Position numbers and translations under genes: made by a program. Below, one piece after another: positions 44,652 through 53,039 of a DNA stretch of 53,039 nt; within the stretch, counting starts at the first letter, position 1, and each line of letters opens with the position of its first letter. The notes under the pieces are model-generated. The model did no database searches and was not told the DNA's origin. It worked only from the letters and a program-made list of their open reading frames with translations. Location of the stretch: NCBI GenBank assembly GCA_009695275.1, contig SIBF01000005.1, forward strand, positions 1 through 53,039, in the 5' to 3' direction. This DNA comes from Pedosphaera sp. (GTDB taxonomy: Bacteria > Verrucomicrobiota > Verrucomicrobiia > Limisphaerales > F1-12-MAGs170).

Positions 44652-46313
44652 TTATTCGAGCCAGACACGAATCTGTTTTGGGCCGTCATTCAACTCGAAG
44701 ACCGGTCCTGGCGCGTATCCCGAGCGCTGGATTTTTAAGGTGGTTGTCTTCAGATCAATGCTCCGTTCAAGGAGCTTCTCTCGCAGCTCAAGCGGAACCA
44801 ACTCCGTGAGGTTATCCGCCGCCTCTGCGCTGAATGACAAATCCGCCCTGCTGACGCCTGATTCGACGACTTTGATCCGGAGGAGTTCGGCTTTCATTTT
44901 TGTTCTTGGTGGGTTGGATTCCAAAGGCGAGAGCGCTTTGGCAAAGCGAGTGTCGGGCATGGCTTCGGGCAAGGGCGCTTTTCTCTGACAAACAGAAGGC
45001 ATCTGCCGACGCCAATCCACCGTCACATCGAGCGCGTGAAGATAAGCCAGAAGCCCTTGAAACGCTCTCACCAGATAGACCATTCCCGGCGGAGCGGCTA
45101 TCCGGTAGTTCAACCGATGCTCCCCCAGGATGTCTGCCAGGCGTTGGCTGAGATTCCACTTTCGCACATCGTAACGCCCGTCCATGCAAAACGGTTCGAA
45201 AAGAATGCGGCTCACGTCGCCGAGTTTCGATCGCAGAGGCTCAAGAGTGGTAGGTTCATATCCCATTTGGATATGGCAATCCCAAGCGGCGTCATCCGAA
45301 CCCTTGCCTGCAACCACGTCTTGCATCCAACGCGCCAGCCCTGTTGCCAGCCCTGCATCGAGCGACTTCACGCAGCCAAAATCTAAAACCCCAACCTTCA
45401 CTTCCTCCCCGGCCAACCGGAATCGATAATTCCCTGAATGCGGATCGGCGTGGACGGCTCCCCATTCAAAACATCCATGAAGAAAGAACTTCAACAAAGA
45501 CTCACCTACAGCTCTGCGTTGAACCTCGGTCCATGCTCTGACTGATTCAAAGGACTCCCCATCGACCCATGTCATGGTCAAGATTCTCGATCCGCTCAGA
45601 TGACCGATCACTCGAGGAACCTCAAAGTGTCCCCATGAACGGGTCCACTCGCCGAATTTCTTCAGCCACTCCGCCTCCTGCCGATAATCCAGCTCAGCCT
45701 GCAGCATCCCGCCAATTTCTCGCCGATACGCGCCCAGATCAAACCCGCGGCGGAGACTCCCAATCGGTTTCGTCAACCAGCCCAACGCCATCAGATCGGC
45801 CTGAAGCTGACCGGCCGCTTTGGGGTATTTAATTTTAACAGCCACAGCCTCTCCGGAATGGAGCACGGCTCGGTGAACCTGTCCGAGCGAAGCCCCGACA
45901 CCACGCGGATTGATGGAGTCGAAACATTCCGACAGAATCGACGATGAATCGTTGGGCGTGAACAGCCGCCTTGCTGAGCGCCGAACATCTCCTCGCTTTG
46001 AGCCGGAACACCGCGAAAGCTGCCGAGCCATTTCTTTGAGAGCGACGGCTTCGGGCAATGAAGGCGGGCCTTCGGTCAAACAGGAAAAACTTCTCTCGGT
46101 GCCCGGAAGTTGAGTGGACGAGAGTAACTGTCCGATCTTCTGCGGAAGGCCATGTAACTTGGCCAGTCGCTCGACGATCCTTTGCTCGGCCGCCGCCGGA
46201 GCCGCCGCGTTTCTAGTGAACTTGAAACGCGCCAAATCCTTCGATAAAAGGCCAAGCTGCACCGCGCGGCCAAACAATGGGATGATCTTCCTCATGAGCT
46301 GGAGCCAAGCCAT
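44652..46313 (-). CDS. AarF/ABC1/UbiB-family kinase-like protein
   Basis: Members of this protein-kinase-like superfamily (UbiB, ADCK) are atypical ATPases or kinases, often tied to quinone or lipid metabolism. Visible landmarks are the family KxGQ element (HGLPQKIGQLLSSTQ), the nucleotide loop GVGASLGQVHRAVL, the catalytic Lys in AVAVKIKYPKA, HADPHSGNYRF and VLDFGCVKSL. The catalytic set looks intact. A C-terminal extension of about 80 residues (KAELLRIKVVESGVSRADLS) is outside the family core. I chose the ATG at 46313; the frame extends to a TTG at 46382 that would overlap the previous gene. Its place inside a che operon is unusual. Confidence 0.85.
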   Translation of the reverse strand: MAWLQLMRKIIPLFGRAVQLGLLSKDLARFKFTRNAAAPAAAEQRIVERLAKLHGLPQKIGQLLSSTQLPGTERSFSCLTEGPPSLPEAVALKEMARQLSRCSGSKRGDVRRSARRLFTPNDSSSILSECFDSINPRGVGASLGQVHRAVLHSGEAVAVKIKYPKAAGQLQADLMALGWLTKPIGSLRRGFDLGAYRREIGGMLQAELDYRQEAEWLKKFGEWTRSWGHFEVPRVIGHLSGSRILTMTWVDGESFESVRAWTEVQRRAVGESLLKFFLHGCFEWGAVHADPHSGNYRFRLAGEEVKVGVLDFGCVKSLDAGLATGLARWMQDVVAGKGSDDAAWDCHIQMGYEPTTLEPLRSKLGDVSRILFEPFCMDGRYDVRKWNLSQRLADILGEHRLNYRIAAPPGMVYLVRAFQGLLAYLHALDVTVDWRRQMPSVCQRKAPLPEAMPDTRFAKALSPLESNPPRTKMKAELLRIKVVESGVSRADLSFSAEAADNLTELVPLELREKLLERSIDLKTTTLKIQRSGYAPGPVFELNDGPKQIRVWLE

Positions 46314-46338
46314 CTGAAAAGCTCGTGAGAGTTCACTT

Positions 46339-47088
46339 TTAGTTAAATGACGTACCACCCGGGATGAAACTGCGAGGGCCAAAATAATCGATGTAGCGCT
46401 GTGACCAATGGCTCCACTGGCGTCCTTCCGATTCCTTCCATTGATTATGCTTTCGCACGCAATCCCAATAGAGCTCCTGAGCCGGCTTGAGCGCGTCCGA
46501 AGCCATCCCTTCCGAGGTCAGAGCCAGATGGCGTCGGCCATTCTGATATTCCGCCCAGGGACAGACAAAAATCCGAAACTGATCGAGCTGACCATCGACC
46601 CTTCCATCCATCCGCCGATCCTCGAGAATCAGATCCAGGCGATCGCGCTTGGTGGGGTCTCCCGGAACACGGCGCCCAAACGAGACGGTCAAACCTTCAT
46701 ATTGGAATCCTTCAGCTTGATAGTTGTGATAGAACGTAAAGGCCATCAGCGTTGGGTCCGACAACAAGTCGGATGCGAACTGCCAATAAACCTCCGTTTC
46801 CTTCGATAGCGCGCTCGCTACAAACAGCTTCACCGGTCCCAATAAGTCTTCATCCTCAGCAATGTGATGGACATGAGATCGGAAGATGTTCAACCCATTC
46901 TTATTCCAGAGTCGGGACCATCCCAATCCTTTGGCCTGGCGCTTTCCTTCCAGCGCATTCATCAGCTTCCGCAAAACCCAGGCGGGCTTGGCTTGCAGAT
47001 TCAATTCTCGCATCAGAGTGCTCGTCGAAAGCTCCTCCGGTCGAATCGAGTTCTCATCTAAATGCAACGTCTCAGCAATGGCAGGCAT
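46339..47088 (-). CDS. Unknown 249-residue protein in the che operon
   Basis: I do not recognise this family. It is soluble, with no signal peptide or TM segment. The first 110 residues look helical and charged (LMRELNLQAKPAWVLRKLMN, HHIAEDEDLLGPVKLFVA). The second half is Trp/Tyr/Arg-rich with beta-like phrases (YEGLTVSFGRRVP, RLDLILEDRRMDG) and many aromatics at the end (QWSHWSQRYIDYFGPRS). Good coding sequence with AAAGG upstream of the ATG at 47088. It sits between the double-PAS receptor and the AarF-like kinase, 25 bases before the latter, suggesting a functional pair. Confidence 0.75.
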   Translation of the reverse strand: MPAIAETLHLDENSIRPEELSTSTLMRELNLQAKPAWVLRKLMNALEGKRQAKGLGWSRLWNKNGLNIFRSHVHHIAEDEDLLGPVKLFVASALSKETEVYWQFASDLLSDPTLMAFTFYHNYQAEGFQYEGLTVSFGRRVPGDPTKRDRLDLILEDRRMDGRVDGQLDQFRIFVCPWAEYQNGRRHLALTSEGMASDALKPAQELYWDCVRKHNQWKESEGRQWSHWSQRYIDYFGPRSFIPGGTSFN

Positions 47089-47190
47089 AGCAACAAACCT
47101 TTCTAAAGACAGTTTTCCAAGAGAGCCGACCCGCTAGAAAGCAGGCCGGTGATTCCGTCTCGTTGGTATTCCAGACTCATGATGGACGGC

Positions 47191-48864
47191 TCACTTGCTG
47201 GCGGCTTCGACAACTTCCCTTAACTCCGCTGCCAGCTTGGCGAGTTCTGCCGAAGCGGTGAGCATATTCGCCGCGCCTTCCGAGGTATTCTTTGCCGCGG
47301 ACGAGACCATGGTGATGTTGCGGGCGATTTCGCTGCTCCCCGTGGCGGCTTCGCTGGCGTTGCGGGCGATCTCCACCGTGGTGGCTGTCTGTTCCTCTAC
47401 CGCGCTGGCGGTGGTGTTCTGGATATCGTTAATCTGGCCGATGATCGAACTGATGTGCGTGATGGCCTCGACCGCGCCTTTGGCGTCCTTCTGGATCGCC
47501 TCGATCTTCTGGCTGATGTCTTCTGTCGCGGCCGCAGTCTGTTTGGCCAACTCTTTGACTTCGTTGGCGACCACCGCGAATCCCTTGCCGGCTTCACCAG
47601 CCCGCGCCGCTTCAATCGTGGCGTTCAACGCCAGCAGATTTGTCTGTTGCGCGATCGATGTAATCACTTTGATCACTTTGCCGATTTCGACGCTGCTCGC
47701 GCCCAGTTTGTTGACCGTTTTGGAAGTCTCATCGGCCACCTTGACTGCCGTGGTCGCCACCTTTGCCGCTTCGCTGGCATTCTTGGCGATTTCTCTCGTG
47801 CTGGCGCTCATCTCCTCCGACGCCGTGGCCACGCTTGCCACGTTCTTGCTCACTTGCTCGGCGGCGGCGGCGGCGACATTTGCCTGGCTCGATGTTTCTT
47901 CCGAGTTGGAACTCATCTGCTGCGCTACCGTAGAAAGTTCCGTCGCGGCCGAGGAAAGCGATTGCGAGTTTGCGTTGACGATACTCAGGGTGCGCTTGAG
48001 ATTCTCGGCCAGCTCTTTCTTGACCAGCCGCTCCTTCACCACCTCCGTGATGTCAGTGGCAAACTTTACCACTTTGAACGGACTGCCGTTGAGGTCGAAG
48101 ATCGGGTTGTAGGTGGCCTGAATCCAAACTTCCTTACCGCCCTTGCTAATGCGCATAAATTCCGCCGCCTGGAACTTGCCGTCTTTGAGGTCGCGCCAGA
48201 ACTGTTTGTATTCCGCACTGGCTCGGTAAGACGTCTCGACAAACAGGCTATGGTGCTGGCCTTTGACCTCCTCCAAACGATACCCCAACGTCTTGAGGAA
48301 ATTGTCGTTCGCCGTGATGATCGTTCCGTCCAGGCTGAACTCGATCGTGGCCTGCGCTTTGCTGATGGCAGCGAGTTGGCCCTGGAAATCGGCAGTTTGC
48401 AACTTCGAGGCTGTGACGTCCGTGGCGAACTTCACCACTTTGAACGGCCTGCCATTGAGATCAAATATCGGATTGTAAGAGGCCTGAATCCAAACTTCCT
48501 TGCCGCCTTTGCCGATGCGCTTGTACTCCGCTGCCTGGAACTTACCGTCGGCCAAGTCGCGCCAGAACTGTTTGTATTCCGCGGTGGAGCGGTAAGACGG
48601 CTCGACAAACATGCTATGGTGCTGGCCCTGGATTTCCTCCAGACTATAGCCAAGCGTCTTGAGAAAGTTGTCGTTGGCGGTGATGATCGTGCCATCGAGT
48701 TTGAATTCAATCACAGCCTGTGCTTTATTGATGGCAGCGATCTGACCACGGAGGTTGGCCATTTCGTTGCTTTGTTCAGCCGCTGCCGCGCTGCCAGCCG
48801 AAGTCCCGTTGGGTCTGGGAGAAGCAGGAACACGTCGGCCATTCGTTTTGATATTCGGAGTCAT
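47191..48864 (-). CDS. Soluble chemoreceptor with two near-identical PAS domains
   Basis: A cytoplasmic MCP with no TM segment. After a Pro/Ser-rich N-terminus come PAS-A (about residues 40-151) and PAS-B (about 162-273), 94 of 112 aligned residues identical by hand count. Both carry [10 protein letters not shown] and GGKEVWIQA, as in BdlA/Aer2-like PAS sensors. The signalling domain (about 290-557) has the hairpin tip [20 protein letters not shown]. The PAS domains might bind haem, flavin or another small ligand; no decisive residue is claimed. It starts 18 bases after the truncated haemoglobin gene, suggesting oxygen- or NO-related sensing (inference). Confidence 0.92.
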   Translation of the reverse strand: MTPNIKTNGRRVPASPRPNGTSAGSAAAAEQSNEMANLRGQIAAINKAQAVIEFKLDGTIITANDNFLKTLGYSLEEIQGQHHSMFVEPSYRSTAEYKQFWRDLADGKFQAAEYKRIGKGGKEVWIQASYNPIFDLNGRPFKVVKFATDVTASKLQTADFQGQLAAISKAQATIEFSLDGTIITANDNFLKTLGYRLEEVKGQHHSLFVETSYRASAEYKQFWRDLKDGKFQAAEFMRISKGGKEVWIQATYNPIFDLNGSPFKVVKFATDITEVVKERLVKKELAENLKRTLSIVNANSQSLSSAATELSTVAQQMSSNSEETSSQANVAAAAAEQVSKNVASVATASEEMSASTREIAKNASEAAKVATTAVKVADETSKTVNKLGASSVEIGKVIKVITSIAQQTNLLALNATIEAARAGEAGKGFAVVANEVKELAKQTAAATEDISQKIEAIQKDAKGAVEAITHISSIIGQINDIQNTTASAVEEQTATTVEIARNASEAATGSSEIARNITMVSSAAKNTSEGAANMLTASAELAKLAAELREVVEAASK

Positions 48865-48882
48865 ATTTTTTATGGGATGAGT

Positions 48883-49282
48883 TTAGTTATGGTCTGGAGT
48901 GTTTACGATTGAAGGAGCCAGTGGCTCGACTGTTTGCAGGACTTTGCCGATGAGAGAATCCGGCACATTGAGCGATTGGAGAGTTGCTTGCAAATGGGCC
49001 GCCACAGCATTGAAGTGCTGCTGTTGAATGGCAAACCTGGCGTGGGCTTTTTTCATATCCGAGCCCTTGTAGATCATGGGTCCTCCTAACGCCTGGGTTA
49101 AAAAAGCGATCTGCTGGTTCGTCTGCCGAACCAGATCGATTTTTTTCAAAAAACGGCTTCCGAAGCGGATCTGCAAGGACCTTTCCATAGAATATTCCAA
49201 CCGCGGCCTTAATGGCGGGTTCTCCACCCAGTTGGGCGTAAAGAGAAGGCGCGGGATGGACAGAAGGTGTTTCGGAAACCAT
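48883..49282 (-). pseudogene. Truncated haemoglobin (group I) with A7 frameshift
   Basis: Group I truncated haemoglobins bind O2 or NO through haem. The frame from the ATG at 49282 gives SLYAQLGGEPAIKAAVGIFY (Tyr at the B10 position) and KVLADPLRKPFFEK. The reading then shifts at a run of seven A on the minus strand (seven T at 49140-49146). One base fewer joins FFEK directly to IDLVRQTNQQIAFLTQALGG, followed by MKKAHARFAI with the proximal His and a normal C-terminus. The joined protein would be about 131 residues. It is a real frameshift, a slippage-expressed gene or a sequencing indel. It lies between cheW and the PAS receptor. Confidence 0.82.
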
Positions 49283-49350
49283 GTCAGGATTGAAGTGAAG
49301 GGTGTTGTCGGTTTCAGTTTTTCTTATGCACGAAGTTCACGGTCGGGAGT

Positions 49351-49785
49351 TTACAAAGTCGAGAGCGTGACGGTCCTCTCCGTGTCCAGAATCAAGAGGA
49401 GACGTTCTTTCAACTTATACACCCCGCGGATCAGCTCGCGGGCTTGTCCTTGCAGCGTTTCGGGAGGAGCCTCGAAACTCTCCTCGCTGACCTCCAAGAC
49501 ATCTCCCATTTCATCAACGAGCAAGCTGACAGCGCCGTCGTCCGTGCGGATCACCACGTTCATCGGCAACTCGTTGTCTTTGCGCGGTTCCAAACCAAGC
49601 CTTAGCCGGAGATCGATTGCGGTGATGATCTGCCCGCGCAAGTTGATCAGGCCTCTGACCATGCACGGGGCGAGGGGAACCCGGGTCATTTCCTGATACC
49701 GGATGACCTCCTGCACTTTCAAGACCTCCACTCCGAAGAAGAAATCGTTTAGCAGGAACGTGCAGAACTGTTTTGTTTCGGCCAT
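49351..49785 (-). CDS. cheW: Chemotaxis coupling protein CheW
   Basis: A 144-residue CheW: FLLNDFFFGVEVLKVQEVIR, VPLAPCMVRGLINLRGQIIT, AIDLRLRLGL and LVDEMGDVLEVSEESFE. It starts 21 bases after the cheA stop, so it is the core-operon coupling protein that links the receptors to CheA. It is shorter than, and clearly distinct from, the CheW at 25761-26282, so each may serve its own receptor. Confidence 0.94.
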   Translation of the reverse strand: MAETKQFCTFLLNDFFFGVEVLKVQEVIRYQEMTRVPLAPCMVRGLINLRGQIITAIDLRLRLGLEPRKDNELPMNVVIRTDDGAVSLLVDEMGDVLEVSEESFEAPPETLQGQARELIRGVYKLKERLLLILDTERTVTLSTL

Positions 49786-49806
49786 AAAATGACGATCGTG
49801 TAGGAA

Positions 49807-52191
49807 TTAACTTTGGTCTTTGTAGAAGCTCGGATCTGCCTGCTGAATAATGCCGGCGACATCCAGCAGGTCCGTCACGCGATCCTGAATGACAGTCGAG
49901 CCGATCACTCCGTTTTGATGAACCTGGCGTTTTACTTCCAGCGTTTGTTGCACGATGTCTCGGATGCGCCCCACGACCAAGCCCACGCTGCGACCATGAT
50001 CGGAATAAACCACGACCTGCATCGTATCCTGGCCGTTTTTCGATTTCAAAGGCTCCGCCGATTGCGACGCCGCCAAATAATTCGCCACGCGAATCAGCAG
50101 CATGATCTGTCCGCGATACTGAACAACCTCCTGGTTTCCGGTCCATTCGACTTCGGAAGGAGCAACCTCCTCCAGACGCGCTACCATCGAAAGCGGGATG
50201 ACCATCTGTCTCTGGTCGCCAACATCGAACAGCAACAAGGACTGTTTCTCCTCTGAGGATACGGCTCGCTTCGGCACTTCATCCCTCCGTGATCGATCAT
50301 GTTCTTCAGAGATGACCCGCGCGTGCTGCGCCAGCCCCATCACGTCCAAAATCAATGCCACGCGTCCGTCTCCCATGATTGTAGCGCCAGCGCAAAACGT
50401 GAGGCTCTTGAGCTGTTTACCCAATGGCTTAACGACGATTTCTTCGGTGTCATTGATCGCATCCACGACGAGCCCGAACTGCCGGCCGTCCGCCTCCACA
50501 ACCACGATGTTGATGGCATCATCCTGCGCGGGCTGACGCTGTTTACCCTCCTCGTCCGATTCCAGTTTCAACTCCTTGTTCAGATAGACTAGCGGCAGCA
50601 AATTGCCGCGCAGCCGATAGACCGGCACCCCGTAAATCATTTCGACCCCGCGGTTCCCCTGCCCGATCTCCATGCGCACCAGCTCGACCAAGTTTACTTG
50701 GGGTATAGCAAACCGCTCTCCTCCGCTGGCCACGATGAGCGCGGGAATAATGGCGAGGGTCAGCGGGATTTTGATTTTAACCATCGTTCCTTTGCCGACT
50801 TCGCTGCTGACATCCACGGACCCGCCAATTTTCTCGATATTGGTTTTGACCACGTCCATTCCCACCCCACGGCCCGATACATTGGTCACTTTGGCAGCCG
50901 TTGAGAGCCCAGGATGGAACACCAGATTGCAAATCTCTCGATCAGTCATCCGGTTCGCCTGATCTTGTGAAAGCACGCCCATCATCACCGCCTTGTCGCG
51001 AACCCGCTTCACATTGATGCCAGCTCCGTCGTCAATAATCTCGATGTTGACTTGCCCTCCTCCGTGGTAGGCCCGGAGCACCAAAGAGCCTACGTCAGGC
51101 TTCCCTGAGCTCAGCCGATCGTCGGGCAGCTCGACTCCGTGATCGACGGAATTCCGAATAATGTGAGTCAGCGGATCTTTGATGGCCTCGATGATCGTCC
51201 GATCCAGCTCGGTTTCTTTGCCGAACATTTCCAGCTTCACCCGCTTGCCCAGCTCAGTGGAGATATCGCGAACGACCCGCGGGAGTTTGTTCCATACGTT
51301 TTCGATGGGCTGCATGCGGGTCTTCATCACGTTTTCCTGCAGCTCGCTCGTGATGAGATTCAGCCTCTGCCCCATCTTGACGAACAGCGGATCACTGTAA
51401 GTGTTTGCAAGTTGCAGGATCTGGTTGCGGGCCAGCACCAGCTCGCCGACAAGATTCATCAGCTTGTCCAGCAAACCCACATCAACACGGACGGTCGTGT
51501 CCGACATGCCTCGAGCGCGCGTCTCTGTTTTTTCAGCGGGATGATGATCGTGATCAGAACCGGAGGCGGGCTCGGCGCTTTTCGTGGCGCTTGAAGCCGT
51601 CGCTTGAACCGCCGTCGCAGCAGCCACGGGAGTCGGGGCCAGAGGAGGCACAGTCGCTTTCAAAGGTTCGGGTGCCGGCTCCGCCACTTTCGGAGCGGCC
51701 ACGACAGGAGCTGCGGGAGCTGGCGCAAGCTGCGCAATAACCGCTGGTGCCGTCGCGGAAGGCGCGACCACAACCACAACAGCGGGCTGCGCGGACGGGC
51801 CTTGCGGAGGCTTGTCCACCGTGGCCAGAATCGTCAATCGCTCAATCAATTCGGAGTAATCTTCGCTCCCTTCGGCGCCGGTGTTCTCGACGATGGCTAG
51901 GATCCGCCGCACCGCATCGACGGTCGCCAACAAAGCGGAAGTAATCTCGACGTTCAAAGCGAGCTTACCTTCGCGAAGCCGGCTCAGAAGGTTCTCCGCA
52001 ACATGGGACACACGCTCCAAGCGGCTGAACCCGAGAAAGCCGCACGTGCCTTTGAGTGTGTGAATTGTGCGGAAGATGCTGTCGAGGCTCGGCCGGTGCG
52101 TCGGATCTTTCTCCAGCTCCACGAGAGCGCGATCCAGCATATCCAGGTTTTCGTAACTCTCGATGAGAAACTCTTTTGTTACTTCGTCCAT
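49807..52191 (-). CDS. cheA: Chemotaxis histidine kinase CheA with two CheW-like domains
   Basis: The central kinase of the chemosensory pathway, 794 residues. The HPt domain (P1, 1-105) has the phospho-His in IFRTIHTLKGTCGFLG. No P2 docking domain is evident; about 110 residues of Ala/Pro/Val-rich linker follow. P3 dimerisation (MNLVGELVLARNQI) leads to the P4 ATPase (HIIRNSVDHGVE, DDGAGI, GRGVGMDVVKTNI). P5 is CheW-like (about 505-650), and a second CheW-like domain lies at the C-terminus (about 660-790, SLLLFDVGDQRQMVIPLSMV). It is the first gene of the operon; cheW follows after 21 bases. Confidence 0.96.
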   Translation of the reverse strand: MDEVTKEFLIESYENLDMLDRALVELEKDPTHRPSLDSIFRTIHTLKGTCGFLGFSRLERVSHVAENLLSRLREGKLALNVEITSALLATVDAVRRILAIVENTGAEGSEDYSELIERLTILATVDKPPQGPSAQPAVVVVVAPSATAPAVIAQLAPAPAAPVVAAPKVAEPAPEPLKATVPPLAPTPVAAATAVQATASSATKSAEPASGSDHDHHPAEKTETRARGMSDTTVRVDVGLLDKLMNLVGELVLARNQILQLANTYSDPLFVKMGQRLNLITSELQENVMKTRMQPIENVWNKLPRVVRDISTELGKRVKLEMFGKETELDRTIIEAIKDPLTHIIRNSVDHGVELPDDRLSSGKPDVGSLVLRAYHGGGQVNIEIIDDGAGINVKRVRDKAVMMGVLSQDQANRMTDREICNLVFHPGLSTAAKVTNVSGRGVGMDVVKTNIEKIGGSVDVSSEVGKGTMVKIKIPLTLAIIPALIVASGGERFAIPQVNLVELVRMEIGQGNRGVEMIYGVPVYRLRGNLLPLVYLNKELKLESDEEGKQRQPAQDDAINIVVVEADGRQFGLVVDAINDTEEIVVKPLGKQLKSLTFCAGATIMGDGRVALILDVMGLAQHARVISEEHDRSRRDEVPKRAVSSEEKQSLLLFDVGDQRQMVIPLSMVARLEEVAPSEVEWTGNQEVVQYRGQIMLLIRVANYLAASQSAEPLKSKNGQDTMQVVVYSDHGRSVGLVVGRIRDIVQQTLEVKRQVHQNGVIGSTVIQDRVTDLLDVAGIIQQADPSFYKDQS

Positions 52192-52507
52192 GAGTGACTA
52201 GGTTAAAGTTTTTTCGGCCATGCGGCTGCGCTGCCATCGCACACCGCTGTTTCGCAAGTTAGCAGGCTTGGTGCCAGACACACTTTCCACCGAAGGGCAA
52301 GTCGCTCGGAGTGGCCGAAAACCGACAAAAGGCCAGCAATTCCCAACAAACAAGCTTGTTGGAAAAATCGTCCACGACGCGCAGTGAGATCAACGCAGGC
52401 GAGATTGAAAGATTGGCGGTGGCAAATGGGTTTCCAGAAAAAACCTGAATTGGAAACTAATTTTCCAATCGAGCGCGGCAAGGGGCATCGCGCGGAGATG
52501 TCCCCGG
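52192..52507 (-). promoter_or_regulatory. Leader/promoter region of the che operon
   Basis: A 316-base stretch with no gene upstream of cheA. It contains two perfect dyads: ATTGGAAA-CTAAT-TTTCCAAT at 52449-52469, and CCAACAA-ACAAGC-TTGTTGG at 52343-52362. Either could be an operator; neither has a clear T run for termination in the cheA direction. No convincing -35/-10 pair or strong Shine-Dalgarno before the ATG at 52191 was found by eye. Confidence 0.4.
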
Positions 52508-53039
52508 CTGGTTTCGAATTGGCGATTGCATAATACACCGAGCAGTATTTGTGGGAGGGATTCAGCCGTCCCTTCGAGACTCGGGATCTCCGCCACATAG
52601 TCCCACCCTTGAAAGGGTGGGCTATTATCGATTCTCCCTCCGGGAGATGGCAGGCTCGCTCTCCCGGAGGGAGATTTGAGAATAGCCCGGCAGTTCACTG
52701 CTGGTTTCGAATTGGCGATTGCATAATACACCGAGCAGTATTTGTGGGAGGGATTCAGCCGTCCCTTCGGGACTCGGGATCTCCGCGCACATAATCCCAC
52801 CCTTGAAAGGGTGGGCTATTATCGATTCTCCCTCCGGGAGATGGCAGGCTCGCTCTCCCGGAGGGAGATTTGAGAATAGCCCGGCAGTTCACTGCTGGGT
52901 TCGAATTGGCGATTGCATAATACACCGAGCGGTATTTGTGGGAGGGATTCAACCGTCCCTTCGGGACTCGCGATCTCCGCGCACATAATCCCACCCTTGA
53001 AAGGGTGGGCTATTATCGATTCTCCCTCCGGGAGATGGC
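52508..53039. repeat. Tandem 193/194-bp direct repeats with hairpins
   Basis: Units start at 52508, 52701 and 52895; the third runs off the window end, so at least 2.7 copies are present. They are nearly identical, with single-base differences (for example unit 1 lacks one base in CCGCCACATAG, where later units have CCGCGCACATAA). Each complete unit has two hairpins: CCCACCCTT-GA-AAGGGTGGG (52602-52621 in unit 1), and 14-bp arms at 52634-52647 and 52660-52673 (CTCCCTCCGGGAGA and its complement). Open frames here are repeat artefacts. Confidence 0.85.

Noticed and set aside
46314-46382. TTG-started extension of the AarF-like protein
   Set aside because: It would overlap the preceding gene by 44 bases and use a TTG; the ATG at 46313 gives normal spacing.
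49140-49146. Programmed ribosomal frameshift in the haemoglobin gene
   Set aside because: Only a homopolymer is present, with no obvious downstream stimulator. Truncated haemoglobins are not known to need frameshifting, so a mutation, slippage or sequence error is preferred.
52390-52988. Several open frames of 79-136 residues in the tandem repeats
   Set aside because: They repeat with the DNA unit and occur on both strands, so they reflect the repeat rather than proteins.
52508-53039. Tandem array considered as a CRISPR array
   Set aside because: The units are nearly 200 bp and contiguous, without variable spacers of 30-40 bp, and no cas gene is present.

Overview
The window looks like a piece of a Verrucomicrobiota-type chromosome (Pedosphaera/Limisphaerales-like). 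This is inferred from GC-rich coding sequence, many genes without a strong Shine-Dalgarno, exported TldD/TldE homologues, secretin-N proteins, LamG proteins, and above all many short palindromic or directly repeated intergenic elements. No rRNA, tRNA, CRISPR array, transposase or integrase was seen. Taxonomic placement is an inference; no database search was possible.

Region 1 (about 0.1-9 kb): a membrane-tethered beta-carbonic anhydrase, a small zinc-ribbon protein, an exported beta-propeller/phosphoesterase and a SulP-STAS anion transporter, which together suggest a bicarbonate/CO2 handling island. A convergent two-component system follows. Its response regulator gene faces a secretin-N-domain protein across an intergenic region holding two PmrA-like CTTAAY-N5-CTTAAT boxes, one pointing at each gene. 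A secreted Gly/Pro-rich protein comes next, and the histidine kinase sensor carries similar low-complexity sequence.

Region 2 (11.9-23.2 kb): a P1B-type metal ATPase behind uvrA, an RluE-like pseudouridine synthase, an exported TldE/TldD pair with an ATGA overlap, a divergent Lrp/AsnC regulator, and a nucleotidyltransferase overlapping a 76-residue upstream ORF.

Region 3 (23.5-52.2 kb, all minus strand): a very large chemosensory cluster. In transcription order it reads cheA, cheW, truncated haemoglobin (frameshifted), double-PAS soluble receptor, unknown 249-aa protein, AarF/UbiB-like kinase, cheY, cheB, cheR, HDOD-CheX fusion, cheY, HDOD protein, cheY and CheR-CheX fusion. Then come a LamG lipoprotein-like or secreted protein, a frameshifted multi-PAS kinase with a LuxR-type regulator, an MCP remnant with an amber codon, a hybrid kinase, an HBM-type MCP, cheW, an alginate-export-like porin and cheD. 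No flagellar or pilus structural gene is in the window, so the output (type IV pilus motility or another cellular function) is open.

Region 4 (52.2-53.0 kb): the leader of cheA, with two dyads, followed by at least 2.7 copies of a 193/194-bp tandem repeat, each containing two strong hairpins. The most unusual items are the two different CheX fusions, the AarF kinase and unknown protein inside the core che operon, the haemoglobin-receptor pair with its A7 frameshift, and three separate broken signalling genes in one cluster.
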